Of a stretch of DNA of 64,000 nucleotides, positions 1-8,549 are shown piece after piece; position 1 is the stretch's first letter, and every line of letters starts with the position of its first letter. A program made the translations under genes and the position numbers. The notes under the pieces were generated by a model. That model was not told where the DNA came from. It saw only the letters and a list, made by a program, of their open reading frames with translations, and did not search any database. This DNA is from Burkholderia sp. OK233 (lineage in GTDB: Bacteria; Pseudomonadota; Gammaproteobacteria; Burkholderiales; Burkholderiaceae). The stretch is taken from contig NZ_OCSR01000001.1 of the NCBI RefSeq assembly GCF_900230185.1, forward strand, positions 4,092,001-4,156,000, in the 5' to 3' direction.

Positions 1-237
1 ACGGTGCGCCTCGTCGGCACGGAGCGCGAAGCGATCGTACGCGCGGTGACGGGCTTACTCGACGACGCCGGCGAGCGCGACGATTTCGCGCATCGCGTGA
101 ATCCATACGGCGACGGCCATGCATCACAACGGATCGTCGCTGCGTTGACCGGGCGTCCGTTCGACGAGTTCGTAAGCGGCGGCAGCGGTGAAGTGGGGCA
201 GGTTCCGCGCGTGCAGCGCGTAGAAGCCATGCAATAG
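1..237 (+). CDS. wecB: UDP-N-acetylglucosamine 2-epimerase, C-terminal part (5' end outside window)
   Basis: The reading frame is open from base 1 and ends at TAG 235-237, so only about the last 78 codons are visible. They carry the family's usual C-terminal signature: a TVRLVGT stretch followed by NPYGDGHASQRIVAAL, as in non-hydrolysing UDP-GlcNAc 2-epimerases that convert UDP-GlcNAc to UDP-ManNAc in the cytoplasm. The tail beyond ALTGRP is about 25 residues longer than I expect and is low in recognisable motifs. It is the first gene of a same-strand polysaccharide locus, where it would supply UDP-ManNAc to the NfrB-type glycosyltransferase downstream. The catalytic residues lie outside the window, so activity cannot be judged. 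Confidence 0.82.
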   Translation, partial: TVRLVGTEREAIVRAVTGLLDDAGERDDFAHRVNPYGDGHASQRIVAALTGRPFDEFVSGGSGEVGQVPRVQRVEAMQ

Positions 238-566
238 GGCGGTGCCGCTGTTCTGCCGCATGGCAAATGCAGGCCAAAGCGACCGTATTGCGTGCCGGCA
301 TTTAACGCCGCGCGTCGCTATCGGACATCAGGGCCTGAGCATGTCGGGCATGCGCGGATAGTACGGCGAACGCTTACCGGCCGCCATCGACAGCAACTAG
401 GCTGTGCTAATGGCAAGCCCCAGGCAAGCCCCAGGCAAGGCCACCGGCAAGGCTACCGGCAGGACCACCGGCAACGACGCCCGCCATAGCGGGATCGCAG
501 TTCCAGACAATCCATGCAGCGTGAATCAGCTTCACCGTTTGCGCGCAAATTACGAGATAAAACAAC
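238..566. other. Intergenic region between wecB and the bcsB-like gene
   Basis: About 330 bases without a convincing gene. Short frames on both strands have no family resemblance. The main content is an imperfect tandem repeat (separate entry). No strong sigma-70 promoter or terminator hairpin is obvious, so read-through from wecB is possible. Confidence 0.5.
412..474 (+). repeat. Imperfect tandem repeat, 11-12 bp unit
   Basis: Two copies of caagccccagg are followed by three or four degenerate 12-base units of the caaggccaccgg type. The array sits about 90 bases upstream of the bcsB-like start. It is too short and spacer-free for a CRISPR array. It may be a slippage product or a binding-site cluster; the sequence does not decide. 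Confidence 0.6.
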
Positions 567-2771
567 GTGACCTCCAACACGCCAATGCGCCGCCTAGCCC
601 GTCCCCGCCTGAATGCCCTTGCCGCGCTGCTGTTGCTCGCCTCGACGGCCCATGCTCAACAGCCGGCCGACGTCGCCGGCAGCTTCGCGCAACTCGGCAG
701 CGGCCGTCTCGCGACGCGCACGGTGTCGCTGGCCGAACTGGGAATGCGCGATCCGGTCGTGTTGCGTGCGCCGGACGGCCGTCAGGAACTGTATCTGCCA
801 GTGCCGGCCGGCGTGCCGTTGAGCGACGCAGCCTTGCAGATCGACGGCAACTATCTGCGCGGCAACGGCGGCCGCACGACCATGCTGGTGTCGCTCGACG
901 GCGCACCGGTGCTCTCGCGCAGCCCGACACAGGACCAGGGCGATGCGTCGGCGAGTCTCGGCGTGGATGGCGCGGCACGGCCGGGCGGCTTCGTGCGTGT
1001 GGGCCTCGACTGGTCGTCGGTGCTCAGCGATAACGTCTGTACCGATCAGACCGCGATCGGCAACGTCTGGCGCATCGCGCCGACTTCGCGCCTGACCTAT
1101 CGCTATGATCCGGACGCGATCGTCGATCTGCGCAGCGCGTGGAGCGCCTTGCCGCAAAAGCCGGTAGTGATGCTCGGCGCGAGCACGCTCGCGGCACCGG
1201 CGTTCGATGCAGGCTGGCGCATCGAAGCGCTGCTGCAACGCGAAGGCCGCACGCCGGCAACGCGGGCGTGGCCGACGGTGGGCGACACGGTCGATCTGAG
1301 CGACATCGAAGTGCCGGCGCCGCTGCGCGCGGTTCCGGCTTTTGCGGCGCTGGCCGCGGGCGGTTCGCACAAGCTGGCGAACCCGGCGGAAGCGGGCGCC
1401 TTGATCGCACTCACGCCGCGTTCTGCGTTCGCGCCGGACGTGATCGTCGCCGACGACACGGTGCGCAACACGCTGAAGACTTCCCTCGATGCGTTGCGCG
1501 AACAGGTCGTCAGCGCCGCGCCGGGCGCCAGCGAGGCATTCGATGCATGGCGCGCCCGCGCGATCGATCCGATCGCGAGGCCGCTCGCCTCGGGCGAAGT
1601 GCGCCTTGCTCACCTCGGTGGTCAGACTGCGATCGTGGTCGGCGATAACGACGGCGTGGCGGTCCTCGCGCGCACGTGGCGTCCGATCGACGCGACGAGC
1701 CGTCTCGTGGTCCATCAGATCGACACCGCACCGAACACGCGCGGCGACGAAATCGCGCTGTCGCTGCTGGGCGGCCAGCCGCGCACGCTCGACGTGCAGG
1801 GCCGCGCCACCTGGGACGCGAGTTTCGATCTGGGTGCGGCATCGGGCAACGGCAAGTTGCCGGGCACCGTGGTGCTCGACGTGGCGGCGTCGCCGACGCT
1901 GAACAACACCGCGCAAACCGCCTCGATCTATTTCAACGACGTGCTGATCGGCTCGCAACTGCTGACCGCCAACGGCAAGCCGCAGCGCATCACCGCACGC
2001 GTGCCGCATTACGCGCTCGCCCCGAATAACCTGCTGCGCGTGGTGTTCCAGCGTCAACCGGAAGGCGGCTGCCAGGCGCGCGGTCAGGGTCATCCGATTG
2101 CCGTGCTGCCGAGCAGCCATCTGACGCTCGCCGATGCGAAAGTCGGCGACGACTTCACCGGCATGGTGGCGCGGTTCGCGTCGGAAGCGAATGTGATCGT
2201 GCCGGCCTCGTATCTGAACGACGCCACACAAGTGCTGCCGCGCATCGCGCGACTGGCGAACGCGAGCGGCATCGCGCCGACCCGTGCGACCTTCAGCGTC
2301 GCGCGTGACGGCGAAGCGGCGAGCCCGAAGGGCGCCTTCCTCGCGGCCGACGTCGCGCTCGCCGATGAGAAGAGCCTCGCCCATCTGTCGAAAGACCGTC
2401 TGTCGCTCACCGATGCATCCGGCAAGATGCTCGCTGATATATCGGGTTTGAACCGTGTCGGCGTGATCGAAGCGGTCAAGTCGGGCAGCGTATCGGGCAT
2501 CGTGTATCGCACGGTGGGCGATACGGCGGCGATTCTGCCGGCGTCGCTGCAACTGTCGCGCGGTGACGTTGCGATCGTCGACGGCAGCGGTACGTTGCGC
2601 CAGTTCGATACGCGTCATCCAGGCGAAGTGATTGGCGCAGACGACGTGGAAGGCCCGTGGTTCATGCAGAGCTGGGTGCGCTGGGGCATCCCGGCCGGCC
2701 TCCTCGGCTTGCTGATCGTGTTGCTGCTGGTGGCCAGCGTGGCACGCCGCAGGAATCAGGACAAGTCGTGA
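567..2771 (+). CDS. BcsB-like periplasmic polysaccharide synthase subunit
   Basis: Predicted 734-residue protein with an N-terminal signal peptide (cleavage near THAQ, about residue 31), a long beta-rich periplasmic region, and one C-terminal membrane helix (about residues 703-725) followed by basic residues. This is the layout of BcsB, the periplasmic partner of the cellulose synthase BcsA (E. coli BcsB is about 780 residues), and the sequence style fits the family. In BcsA-BcsB the protein guides the nascent glucan through the periplasm. Here no bcsA follows; the next gene is an NfrB-type glycosyltransferase whose GTG start overlaps this stop, so BcsB-like help for a different polymer is inferred. 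The GTG at 567 is used; an ATG at 585 gives a more compact signal peptide and is equally possible. Confidence 0.78.
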   Translation: MTSNTPMRRLARPRLNALAALLLLASTAHAQQPADVAGSFAQLGSGRLATRTVSLAELGMRDPVVLRAPDGRQELYLPVPAGVPLSDAALQIDGNYLRGNGGRTTMLVSLDGAPVLSRSPTQDQGDASASLGVDGAARPGGFVRVGLDWSSVLSDNVCTDQTAIGNVWRIAPTSRLTYRYDPDAIVDLRSAWSALPQKPVVMLGASTLAAPAFDAGWRIEALLQREGRTPATRAWPTVGDTVDLSDIEVPAPLRAVPAFAALAAGGSHKLANPAEAGALIALTPRSAFAPDVIVADDTVRNTLKTSLDALREQVVSAAPGASEAFDAWRARAIDPIARPLASGEVRLAHLGGQTAIVVGDNDGVAVLARTWRPIDATSRLVVHQIDTAPNTRGDEIALSLLGGQPRTLDVQGRATWDASFDLGAASGNGKLPGTVVLDVAASPTLNNTAQTASIYFNDVLIGSQLLTANGKPQRITARVPHYALAPNNLLRVVFQRQPEGGCQARGQGHPIAVLPSSHLTLADAKVGDDFTGMVARFASEANVIVPASYLNDATQVLPRIARLANASGIAPTRATFSVARDGEAASPKGAFLAADVALADEKSLAHLSKDRLSLTDASGKMLADISGLNRVGVIEAVKSGSVSGIVYRTVGDTAAILPASLQLSRGDVAIVDGSGTLRQFDTRHPGEVIGADDVEGPWFMQSWVRWGIPAGLLGLLIVLLLVASVARRRNQDKS

Positions 2772-4990
2772 GCTTCGCGCTAATCAAATGGTATGCGGGC
2801 TACGCGGTAGCCCACTATTACCAGGGGCTCGAATACGTCGCGGCGCTGGTGGCGTTCATCATCCTGCTGTCCAGCCTCGACGATCTGTTCATCGACCTCT
2901 GGTACTGGACCCGCACGCTCTATCGCCGCTTCACGGTGCAGCGCGCCTACAAGCCGCTCACCAGCGCGCAGCTGTATCAGCGCGACGAGCAGCCGATCGC
3001 GATCATGGTGCCCGCGTGGCACGAGTACGACGTGGTCGCGGCGATGATCGAAGACCTGGTGCGGGTGATGGACTACCGCAACTATGTAGTGTTCGTCGGC
3101 ACCTATCAGAACGACCCGCAGACCATCGCCGAAGTCGAACGGATGCGCCGCCGCTATAAGCAGTTGCGACGCGTGGAGGTGCCGCACGACGGTCCGACCT
3201 GCAAGGCCGACTGTCTGAACTGGGTGATCCAGGCGATCTTCAGGTACGAGGCAGAAGCGGGCATCGAATTCGCCGGCGTGGTGCTGCACGACAGCGAGGA
3301 TGTGCTGCATCCGGTCGAGTTGCGCTTTTTCAATTACCTGCTGCCGCGCAAGGACATGATCCAGTTGCCGGTAGCCTCGCTCGAGCGCAACTGGTTCGAA
3401 CTCGTGGCCGGCACCTATATGGACGAGTTCGCCGAATGGCACGCGAAGGATCTGGTGGTGCGCGAGAGCCTGGTCGGCTCGGTGCCTTCGGCGGGCGTCG
3501 GCACGTGTTTTTCGCGGCGCGCGCTACTCGCGCTGAACGCCGAAACCGACAACCAGCCGTTCAATACCGAAAGCCTCACCGAGGACTACGACGTCGGCGC
3601 GCGCCTCGGCAAGATGGGCATGCAGTCGATCTTCGCGCGCTTTCCGGTGCAATTCGCGACGCGCCGCAAGGCGTGGTTCGGCCTTGGCAAGGAGCGCGAC
3701 ATCACCGTGACGATGCCGCTCTGCGTGCGCGAATTCTTCCCCGATACATTTCGTACCGCCTACCGGCAGCGCGCGCGCTGGACGCTCGGCATCGGCCTGC
3801 AAGGGTGGAAACAGACCGGCTGGAGCGGCTCGCTCGCCAATCGCTATCTGCTGTTTCGTGACCGCAAAGGCATTGTTACCGCGTTCGTCGGCATCATCGC
3901 GTATGCGCTGGTGATCCAGTTTCTGCTCTTCGCCGGCGCCGATCTGCTCGGCTTGATGCCCGAGCTGATCGCTTCGCCGTTCGCCGATTCGCCGTGGCTG
4001 CAAGCGCTGTTATGGGCCAACGGTTGCGCGTTGCTGTTGCGCGTGGTGCAGCGGATCTATTTCGTGACCCGTTTGTACGGCTGGGAGCACGGGGTGCTGG
4101 CCGTGCCGCGCATGGTGGTGGGTAACTTCATCAACTTCATGGCTGTCTCGCGTGCGTGGAAGATGTTCCTCACGCACCTCGTGACCGGCAAGCGGCTGGC
4201 ATGGGACAAGACCATGCATGACTTCCCGTCCGCCGACGGCTTCAACAATCGCCGTCAGCGTCTGGGGGAGCTGCTGCTGTCGTGGCAGGCCATCGATCCG
4301 GACAAGCTCGAACAGGCACTCGGCGAAAGTCACGCGCGTGAGGCGCCGCTTGGCCGCGTGCTGATGGCCAAGGGCTGGCTCGACGAGGAAACCCTCGCGG
4401 AAGCCATTGCCTTCCAGTCTGATTTGCCGCGTGGCCGGGTGGCGCTCGAACGCATCAAGGACGATGCGAAGCGGTTGCCGCTCGAAGCGATCGTGCGCCA
4501 TCGCGTGTTGCCGCAGGCCGGCGCCGCGGGCGGCCGCACGATTCTGCTGACCGCGAGTCCGCTCGCCGAACCGGTGTTCGCGGAACTGAGCGCGCTGGTC
4601 GGCGGAGCGGTCGTGCAGGAGATCGTTCGTGAGGGCGAGATCGCCGCGGGGCTGCGCGTGTTGCGCGGCGTCGAGATCGCCGCGCCGGCGGGCGAGGGCG
4701 AGCAGACGGGTACGGCGGGCGCGGTGGAAGGTACGTCAGCGGGCGCATCGTCGGCCGGCGGTGCCGAGCCTGTGCCGGCACGCAGCGTACCGCTGATCGG
4801 CGATCTGCTGATCGAGCATGGCCACGTGCGCCGCGAAGCCTTCGAAGCGGCGATGCAGGACTACCGCCCGGATCGCCATGGCCGCATCGGCGACTACATG
4901 GTGGCGCGCGGCGTGATCTCGCGTGCCGCACTCGAGAACGTAATCCAGCAACAGCGCCGTCTTCAGGGCGCTCTGGCGGCATCCGAATGA
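2768..4990 (+). CDS. nfrB: NfrB-type membrane glycosyltransferase with C-terminal MshEN-like domains
   Basis: Predicted 740 residues from a GTG at 2768 that overlaps the upstream stop (GTGA). An N-terminal membrane helix (about 20-38) precedes a family 2 glycosyltransferase domain: VPAWHE near 80, a DSED metal site near 175, TEDYD near 272 and a QRARW acceptor motif near 335. Several membrane helices follow (about 370-470). The C-terminus has two segments of the GSPII_E_N/MshEN type, near 495-555 and 675-735, the second with an RIGDYMV..G..S..AL pattern. Length and order match E. coli NfrB (745 residues), which is needed for phage N4 adsorption and is proposed to make an N-acetylmannosamine-based glycan under c-di-GMP control. 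The first MshEN-like unit departs from the consensus at some positions, so c-di-GMP binding is inferred. Confidence 0.88.
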   Translation: MSFALIKWYAGYAVAHYYQGLEYVAALVAFIILLSSLDDLFIDLWYWTRTLYRRFTVQRAYKPLTSAQLYQRDEQPIAIMVPAWHEYDVVAAMIEDLVRVMDYRNYVVFVGTYQNDPQTIAEVERMRRRYKQLRRVEVPHDGPTCKADCLNWVIQAIFRYEAEAGIEFAGVVLHDSEDVLHPVELRFFNYLLPRKDMIQLPVASLERNWFELVAGTYMDEFAEWHAKDLVVRESLVGSVPSAGVGTCFSRRALLALNAETDNQPFNTESLTEDYDVGARLGKMGMQSIFARFPVQFATRRKAWFGLGKERDITVTMPLCVREFFPDTFRTAYRQRARWTLGIGLQGWKQTGWSGSLANRYLLFRDRKGIVTAFVGIIAYALVIQFLLFAGADLLGLMPELIASPFADSPWLQALLWANGCALLLRVVQRIYFVTRLYGWEHGVLAVPRMVVGNFINFMAVSRAWKMFLTHLVTGKRLAWDKTMHDFPSADGFNNRRQRLGELLLSWQAIDPDKLEQALGESHAREAPLGRVLMAKGWLDEETLAEAIAFQSDLPRGRVALERIKDDAKRLPLEAIVRHRVLPQAGAAGGRTILLTASPLAEPVFAELSALVGGAVVQEIVREGEIAAGLRVLRGVEIAAPAGEGEQTGTAGAVEGTSAGASSAGGAEPVPARSVPLIGDLLIEHGHVRREAFEAAMQDYRPDRHGRIGDYMVARGVISRAALENVIQQQRRLQGALAASE

Positions 4991-7653
4991 GCGATTCTTT
5001 TTTTACCCGGCGTGCGTGGATGGCGCGCGCTTCCCTGGCGGCTTCGGCTTCGGCATCTGCCTCATCGGCTTCCGCTTCCGTGTGCGCTGCAACTACGGCT
5101 TCAACTGCAGCTCCGATTGCGGCGCCTGCATTCACATTGCGTGGCGTCACCGCTGCAATGATGGCCGGCGCGTTGTGCTTGGGCAGCGTAGCGGCGTATG
5201 CGCAGAGCACGGCGGCCGCGCCGCAGCCGGCCCCATCCGAACACAATGCGCTGCCGTTGAGCGGCGCTGCCTATCGGGTGGCGCAGGATGCGTATGCCGC
5301 CTATGGGCGCGGTGACTACTCTGGCGCGATCGCGCGGTCGCGTGAGGCGATTCGCCAGCGCCCCGATGTCGTGTCGCTGCGGGTACTGCTCGCCAACGCG
5401 CTCGCCGCGCAGCGTCGTTATAGCGAGGCAAGCCGCTCGCTCGGCGACGCGATCGCGCAGATCGGCCACGATCCGGCGCTGGTCTCGCGTCGCAAGCAGA
5501 TCGACGCGCTGAACGTGTCGACGCGCTCGGTCGCACGCGCCGGCCGCCAGCAGCCGGGCGACCCGGACGCTCTGACCGGCGCCGCGTTGAAGGCGGCGCA
5601 GCAGGCCTACAAGGCGTATGCGGCGAAGGATTTTTCGGGCACGGTCAGTTACGCGAACGAGGCGATCGCGTTGCGTCCCGATCTGCTGCGCCTGCGCTTG
5701 CTGCTGATCGACGCGGCGAGCGCGGCCGGTCAGGACACCGATGCGTGGAACGCCGATCTCGATGCAAGCAAACGCTTCGGCGACAACGACGAACTGCGTG
5801 TGAGGCGCAGCTTCATCGGCAGCCGTCTGGCGCCGAAGTCGTCCGGTGCGTCGTTTGCGGCGCGCAAGAAGGGCGACTACGTTGAGGCCGCCGCGCTGGC
5901 GCGTGAGGCTGTCGTCTATGCGCCGGATCTGGTCGGCTACCGCATTCAGCTGATTGACGCGCTGTTCGCCGCAAACGATCTGCCCGGTGTGCAAGCGGCG
6001 GCGAGCGCGGCCATTGCCGCCGACGATACGGAAATCATGCCGCTTACGCTGCGTGGCTACACGCTCGCCGCGCAGGGCAAGACGGCAGAAGCTGACGCGG
6101 ACTTCGCCAAAGCGCTGCATGCCAACGACGCGACCCAGCGCAACAAACGTGTGGCGCGCGTGATCATCGCCGATGTGTGGATCGCGGAAGGGCAGCCGCA
6201 GCGCGCGCTCGATCTGCTCGCACCACTGAAGATGACTCGCGATGACACCGATCCGCCGATCGCGCTGCGTCGATATCAGGCGAGGCAATTGTTGGCGCAT
6301 GCGTCGGCGGGGTCGAATGTGTCGAGCGCTTCGAACGCAACGAGCACAGCGACCGCCCCGACGGCCTCGTTCGACCCGGCGCGGCGCCCAGTCATCGACT
6401 GCGTCGTCGATCAGTTCGGCGCAAGCTGCGACGTCTACGCCGCCGATCCCGGCTTCGCCGCGGCGCGCGCCACGGCAACCGCCGCAGCCGCGAACGACAA
6501 AACCGGCGCGGTCGGCTATGCACGCGAAGCGGTCAAGGCAGCCCCGGACGATCCGCAGCATCGTGTGGACCTGATCAACGCGCTGAGCACGGCCGGCGAC
6601 GATGCCGCCGCGACGCGCGAAGCGCAAAAGATGATCGACGCCGGCATGCTCGACGCCATGCCCGACATGACAGCCGCGTATATCGCGCAACGTGCCGGCA
6701 ACAACCAGGTCGCGTACCAGCGCTTCAGCATGGCCGACAAGGCCGGCACCATGCCGGTCAGCGCCGCAGCCGACGCGGGCTATGCGGCGGTCCAGGCGCA
6801 CCGCAATCGCGAAGCCGCGCAGTACTTCGAGCGCGCGATCGACGCAAGCGCCACGCCAACGGACGACACACCGGCGGCCACACCGGCACAACTGAACGAG
6901 ATGCGCAGCGCGCACGCCGAGGCCACACGCAACTGGGGCTTCGACGCGTCGCTCAACTATCGCGGCGCGGGCATGCAGCCGGGTTATGCGTCGTCGCCGA
7001 CGCCGGGCACGTCGAACAACTGGCAGGCGGGCGTGGAAGCTTACTGGCGTCCGTTCGGCAGTCTCGGCGACCGGATGTTCGAACTCTATGCGCGCGGCTA
7101 CGAAAGTTTTGGCGTGAAGAATGGCGGCGCGAGTGGCATCGATACCTTGCAGGCCACCGTCGGCGCACGCGCCAAGCCGTTCTCGCAGATCGATGCGATC
7201 GTCGCCTTCGAACGGATCATTCCGATCGGCTCGCAGGTCAATCCCGACTGGCTCGCGCGGCTCGCGTATTCGGGTGGCTACGGCATCGAGCGCCGGGTGG
7301 ACGTGCCGTCGTGGTGGACCGCGCAGGTCTACGCCGAAACGGGTGCCTATCTGAACGCGGGATCGGTCTATGCGACCACGAATCTCGAACTGGGCCGCAC
7401 CTTCCGCATGGACCGTTATAGCCCGAAGTGGACCATGTTCCCGTATGCCGTGATCGGCGCGGACTACGACTCGAGTGTCAACCACAGCATTCCGCTCGGC
7501 GCAGGTGTGGGGATTTCGACGCGTTACTGGTTCCGCGACAGCAAATATGACGCGCCGCGCTCGTATGTCGATCTATCGGTGCAGTACCGCCTGAAGATCA
7601 CGGGTGACGAACGTGCGCGCGGCGTGTTCTTCGGCGCGATCTACTCGTATTGA
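4987..7653 (+). CDS. nfrA: NfrA-type TPR outer-membrane protein
   Basis: Predicted 888 residues starting in an ATGA overlap with nfrB. A low-complexity Ser/Ala N-terminus (about 15-45) precedes a signal-peptide-like segment ending AAYAQ near residue 74, so the true start may lie further in. Residues about 85-640 are helical TPR-like repeats with recurring AYAAY/AKKGDY-type units. Residues about 650-888 match the NfrA C-terminal domain and look like an outer-membrane beta segment rich in aromatic, alternating strands that ends in ...IYSY. In E. coli NfrA is the outer-membrane partner of NfrB and the phage N4 receptor protein. By analogy with BcsC or AlgK/AlgE, TPRs plus barrel suggest polymer export. 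Export is inferred; family membership is well supported. Confidence 0.87.
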   Translation: MSDSFFTRRAWMARASLAASASASASSASASVCAATTASTAAPIAAPAFTLRGVTAAMMAGALCLGSVAAYAQSTAAAPQPAPSEHNALPLSGAAYRVAQDAYAAYGRGDYSGAIARSREAIRQRPDVVSLRVLLANALAAQRRYSEASRSLGDAIAQIGHDPALVSRRKQIDALNVSTRSVARAGRQQPGDPDALTGAALKAAQQAYKAYAAKDFSGTVSYANEAIALRPDLLRLRLLLIDAASAAGQDTDAWNADLDASKRFGDNDELRVRRSFIGSRLAPKSSGASFAARKKGDYVEAAALAREAVVYAPDLVGYRIQLIDALFAANDLPGVQAAASAAIAADDTEIMPLTLRGYTLAAQGKTAEADADFAKALHANDATQRNKRVARVIIADVWIAEGQPQRALDLLAPLKMTRDDTDPPIALRRYQARQLLAHASAGSNVSSASNATSTATAPTASFDPARRPVIDCVVDQFGASCDVYAADPGFAAARATATAAAANDKTGAVGYAREAVKAAPDDPQHRVDLINALSTAGDDAAATREAQKMIDAGMLDAMPDMTAAYIAQRAGNNQVAYQRFSMADKAGTMPVSAAADAGYAAVQAHRNREAAQYFERAIDASATPTDDTPAATPAQLNEMRSAHAEATRNWGFDASLNYRGAGMQPGYASSPTPGTSNNWQAGVEAYWRPFGSLGDRMFELYARGYESFGVKNGGASGIDTLQATVGARAKPFSQIDAIVAFERIIPIGSQVNPDWLARLAYSGGYGIERRVDVPSWWTAQVYAETGAYLNAGSVYATTNLELGRTFRMDRYSPKWTMFPYAVIGADYDSSVNHSIPLGAGVGISTRYWFRDSKYDAPRSYVDLSVQYRLKITGDERARGVFFGAIYSY

Positions 7654-7668
7654 CTCCGGACGAATCAG

Positions 7669-8394
7669 ATGAAAAGAAACCGCTTGGGTAAATCGAAGGT
7701 GGCAACGGTACTGGCCTCGGCCGCGCTACTGACGGCCGGCCTCGCGCATGCGGCTGCTGACGATGTCGCGAGTCTGTATGGGCCGCAGCCGCCCGCTAAT
7801 GCGTCGTATCTGCGCGTGCTGAACGCATCGTCGCAGGCGATGCGTGTCGTGCTAGCCGGCAGCGAGACGCCGCAGACGCTCGCCCCGGGCGCGGTTACGC
7901 GCTTTAGCGTGCTGACGGAAGGCACGCCGGCACGCGTCACGGTCGACGGCAAGGCTCTGGCCGATGCCGCCGGTTCGGCGAATGCGACGGCGAAGGCAAC
8001 GGCTCGTGCAGGCGACGCCGTCACCGTCGCGCTGCGTCATGACGCGAAGGGGTGGCATGCAACGCGAATCGTCGGACGCTATGAGCGCGTCGACGGATTG
8101 AAGGCGACTTTGCGCGCCTTCAATTTCGCGCCCGGTTGCAGCGCGAAGATCGGCGTGGACGGCAATGGGCCGACGGTGTTCGCGCAAGTGGCCGCGGGCG
8201 CGCAGGACACGCGCGCGATCAATCCGGTCAGCGCGAAGCTGGTGGGGCAGTGCGGTGCGGCGGCGAGCGCGGCGCTGCCGTTGCCGGCGCTCGCTGCCGG
8301 CGACAGTTACAGCCTGTTCGTCACCGGCGATGCGGCAAAGCCGGTGTTGAGCGGTGCGCGCGATGCACTCGCGTGGCCGCCGGCCGCCAATTGA
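7669..8394 (+). CDS. AlgF-like periplasmic O-acetylation accessory protein
   Basis: Predicted 241 residues with a Sec signal peptide (cleavage near AHAA, residue 26). The mature N-terminus reads DVASLYGPQPPANASYLRVLNA (given here in two halves in the family: ASLYGPQPP then SYLRVLNA), which is the hallmark start of AlgF of alginate biosynthesis and WssG of the acetylated-cellulose locus. Two small beta domains follow. AlgF is a periplasmic protein required for O-acetylation of alginate and has no known catalytic centre. It starts 15 bases after nfrA and precedes two SGNH proteins and an MBOAT protein, as expected for a polymer-decoration module. Confidence 0.8.
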   Translation: MKRNRLGKSKVATVLASAALLTAGLAHAAADDVASLYGPQPPANASYLRVLNASSQAMRVVLAGSETPQTLAPGAVTRFSVLTEGTPARVTVDGKALADAAGSANATAKATARAGDAVTVALRHDAKGWHATRIVGRYERVDGLKATLRAFNFAPGCSAKIGVDGNGPTVFAQVAAGAQDTRAINPVSAKLVGQCGAAASAALPLPALAAGDSYSLFVTGDAAKPVLSGARDALAWPPAAN

Positions 8395-8549
8395 GCGGCA
8401 CGCATTGGCAAAACGAAATAGCAGCACGAACAAGCAGCAAGAAGTAGCAGGAACACCAACAGAAAGTCGCAACGCGGGCCGCGCTTCAGCGCGCGCCGTC
8501 GACGTTGTGCCACATGAGAGATGCTTCAAATCAGTCCGGGGAACACGAC
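8395..8549 (+). other. Spacer between algF-like and first SGNH gene
   Basis: The only sizeable gap (155 bases) inside the otherwise tightly packed nfr/alg/dlt-like run. It contains a purine-rich AAC/AGC stretch and a GC-rich inverted segment (gggccgcgcttcagcgcgc region near 8478-8500). It could house an internal promoter or a processing hairpin, but I see no clear -35/-10 pair. Confidence 0.35.

Noticed and set aside
412..474. CRISPR-like array
   Set aside because: Units are contiguous and 11-12 bases long, without spacers, and no cas genes are present.
404..1033. Plus-strand 209-codon frame overlapping the bcsB-like start
   Set aside because: Its start lies in the tandem repeat and the rest is an out-of-frame shadow of the bcsB-like gene.
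594..2618. 674-codon minus-strand open frame
   Set aside because: Antisense shadow of the bcsB-like gene.
5101..7485. 794-codon minus-strand open frame
   Set aside because: Antisense shadow of nfrA; Arg/His-rich and without motifs.
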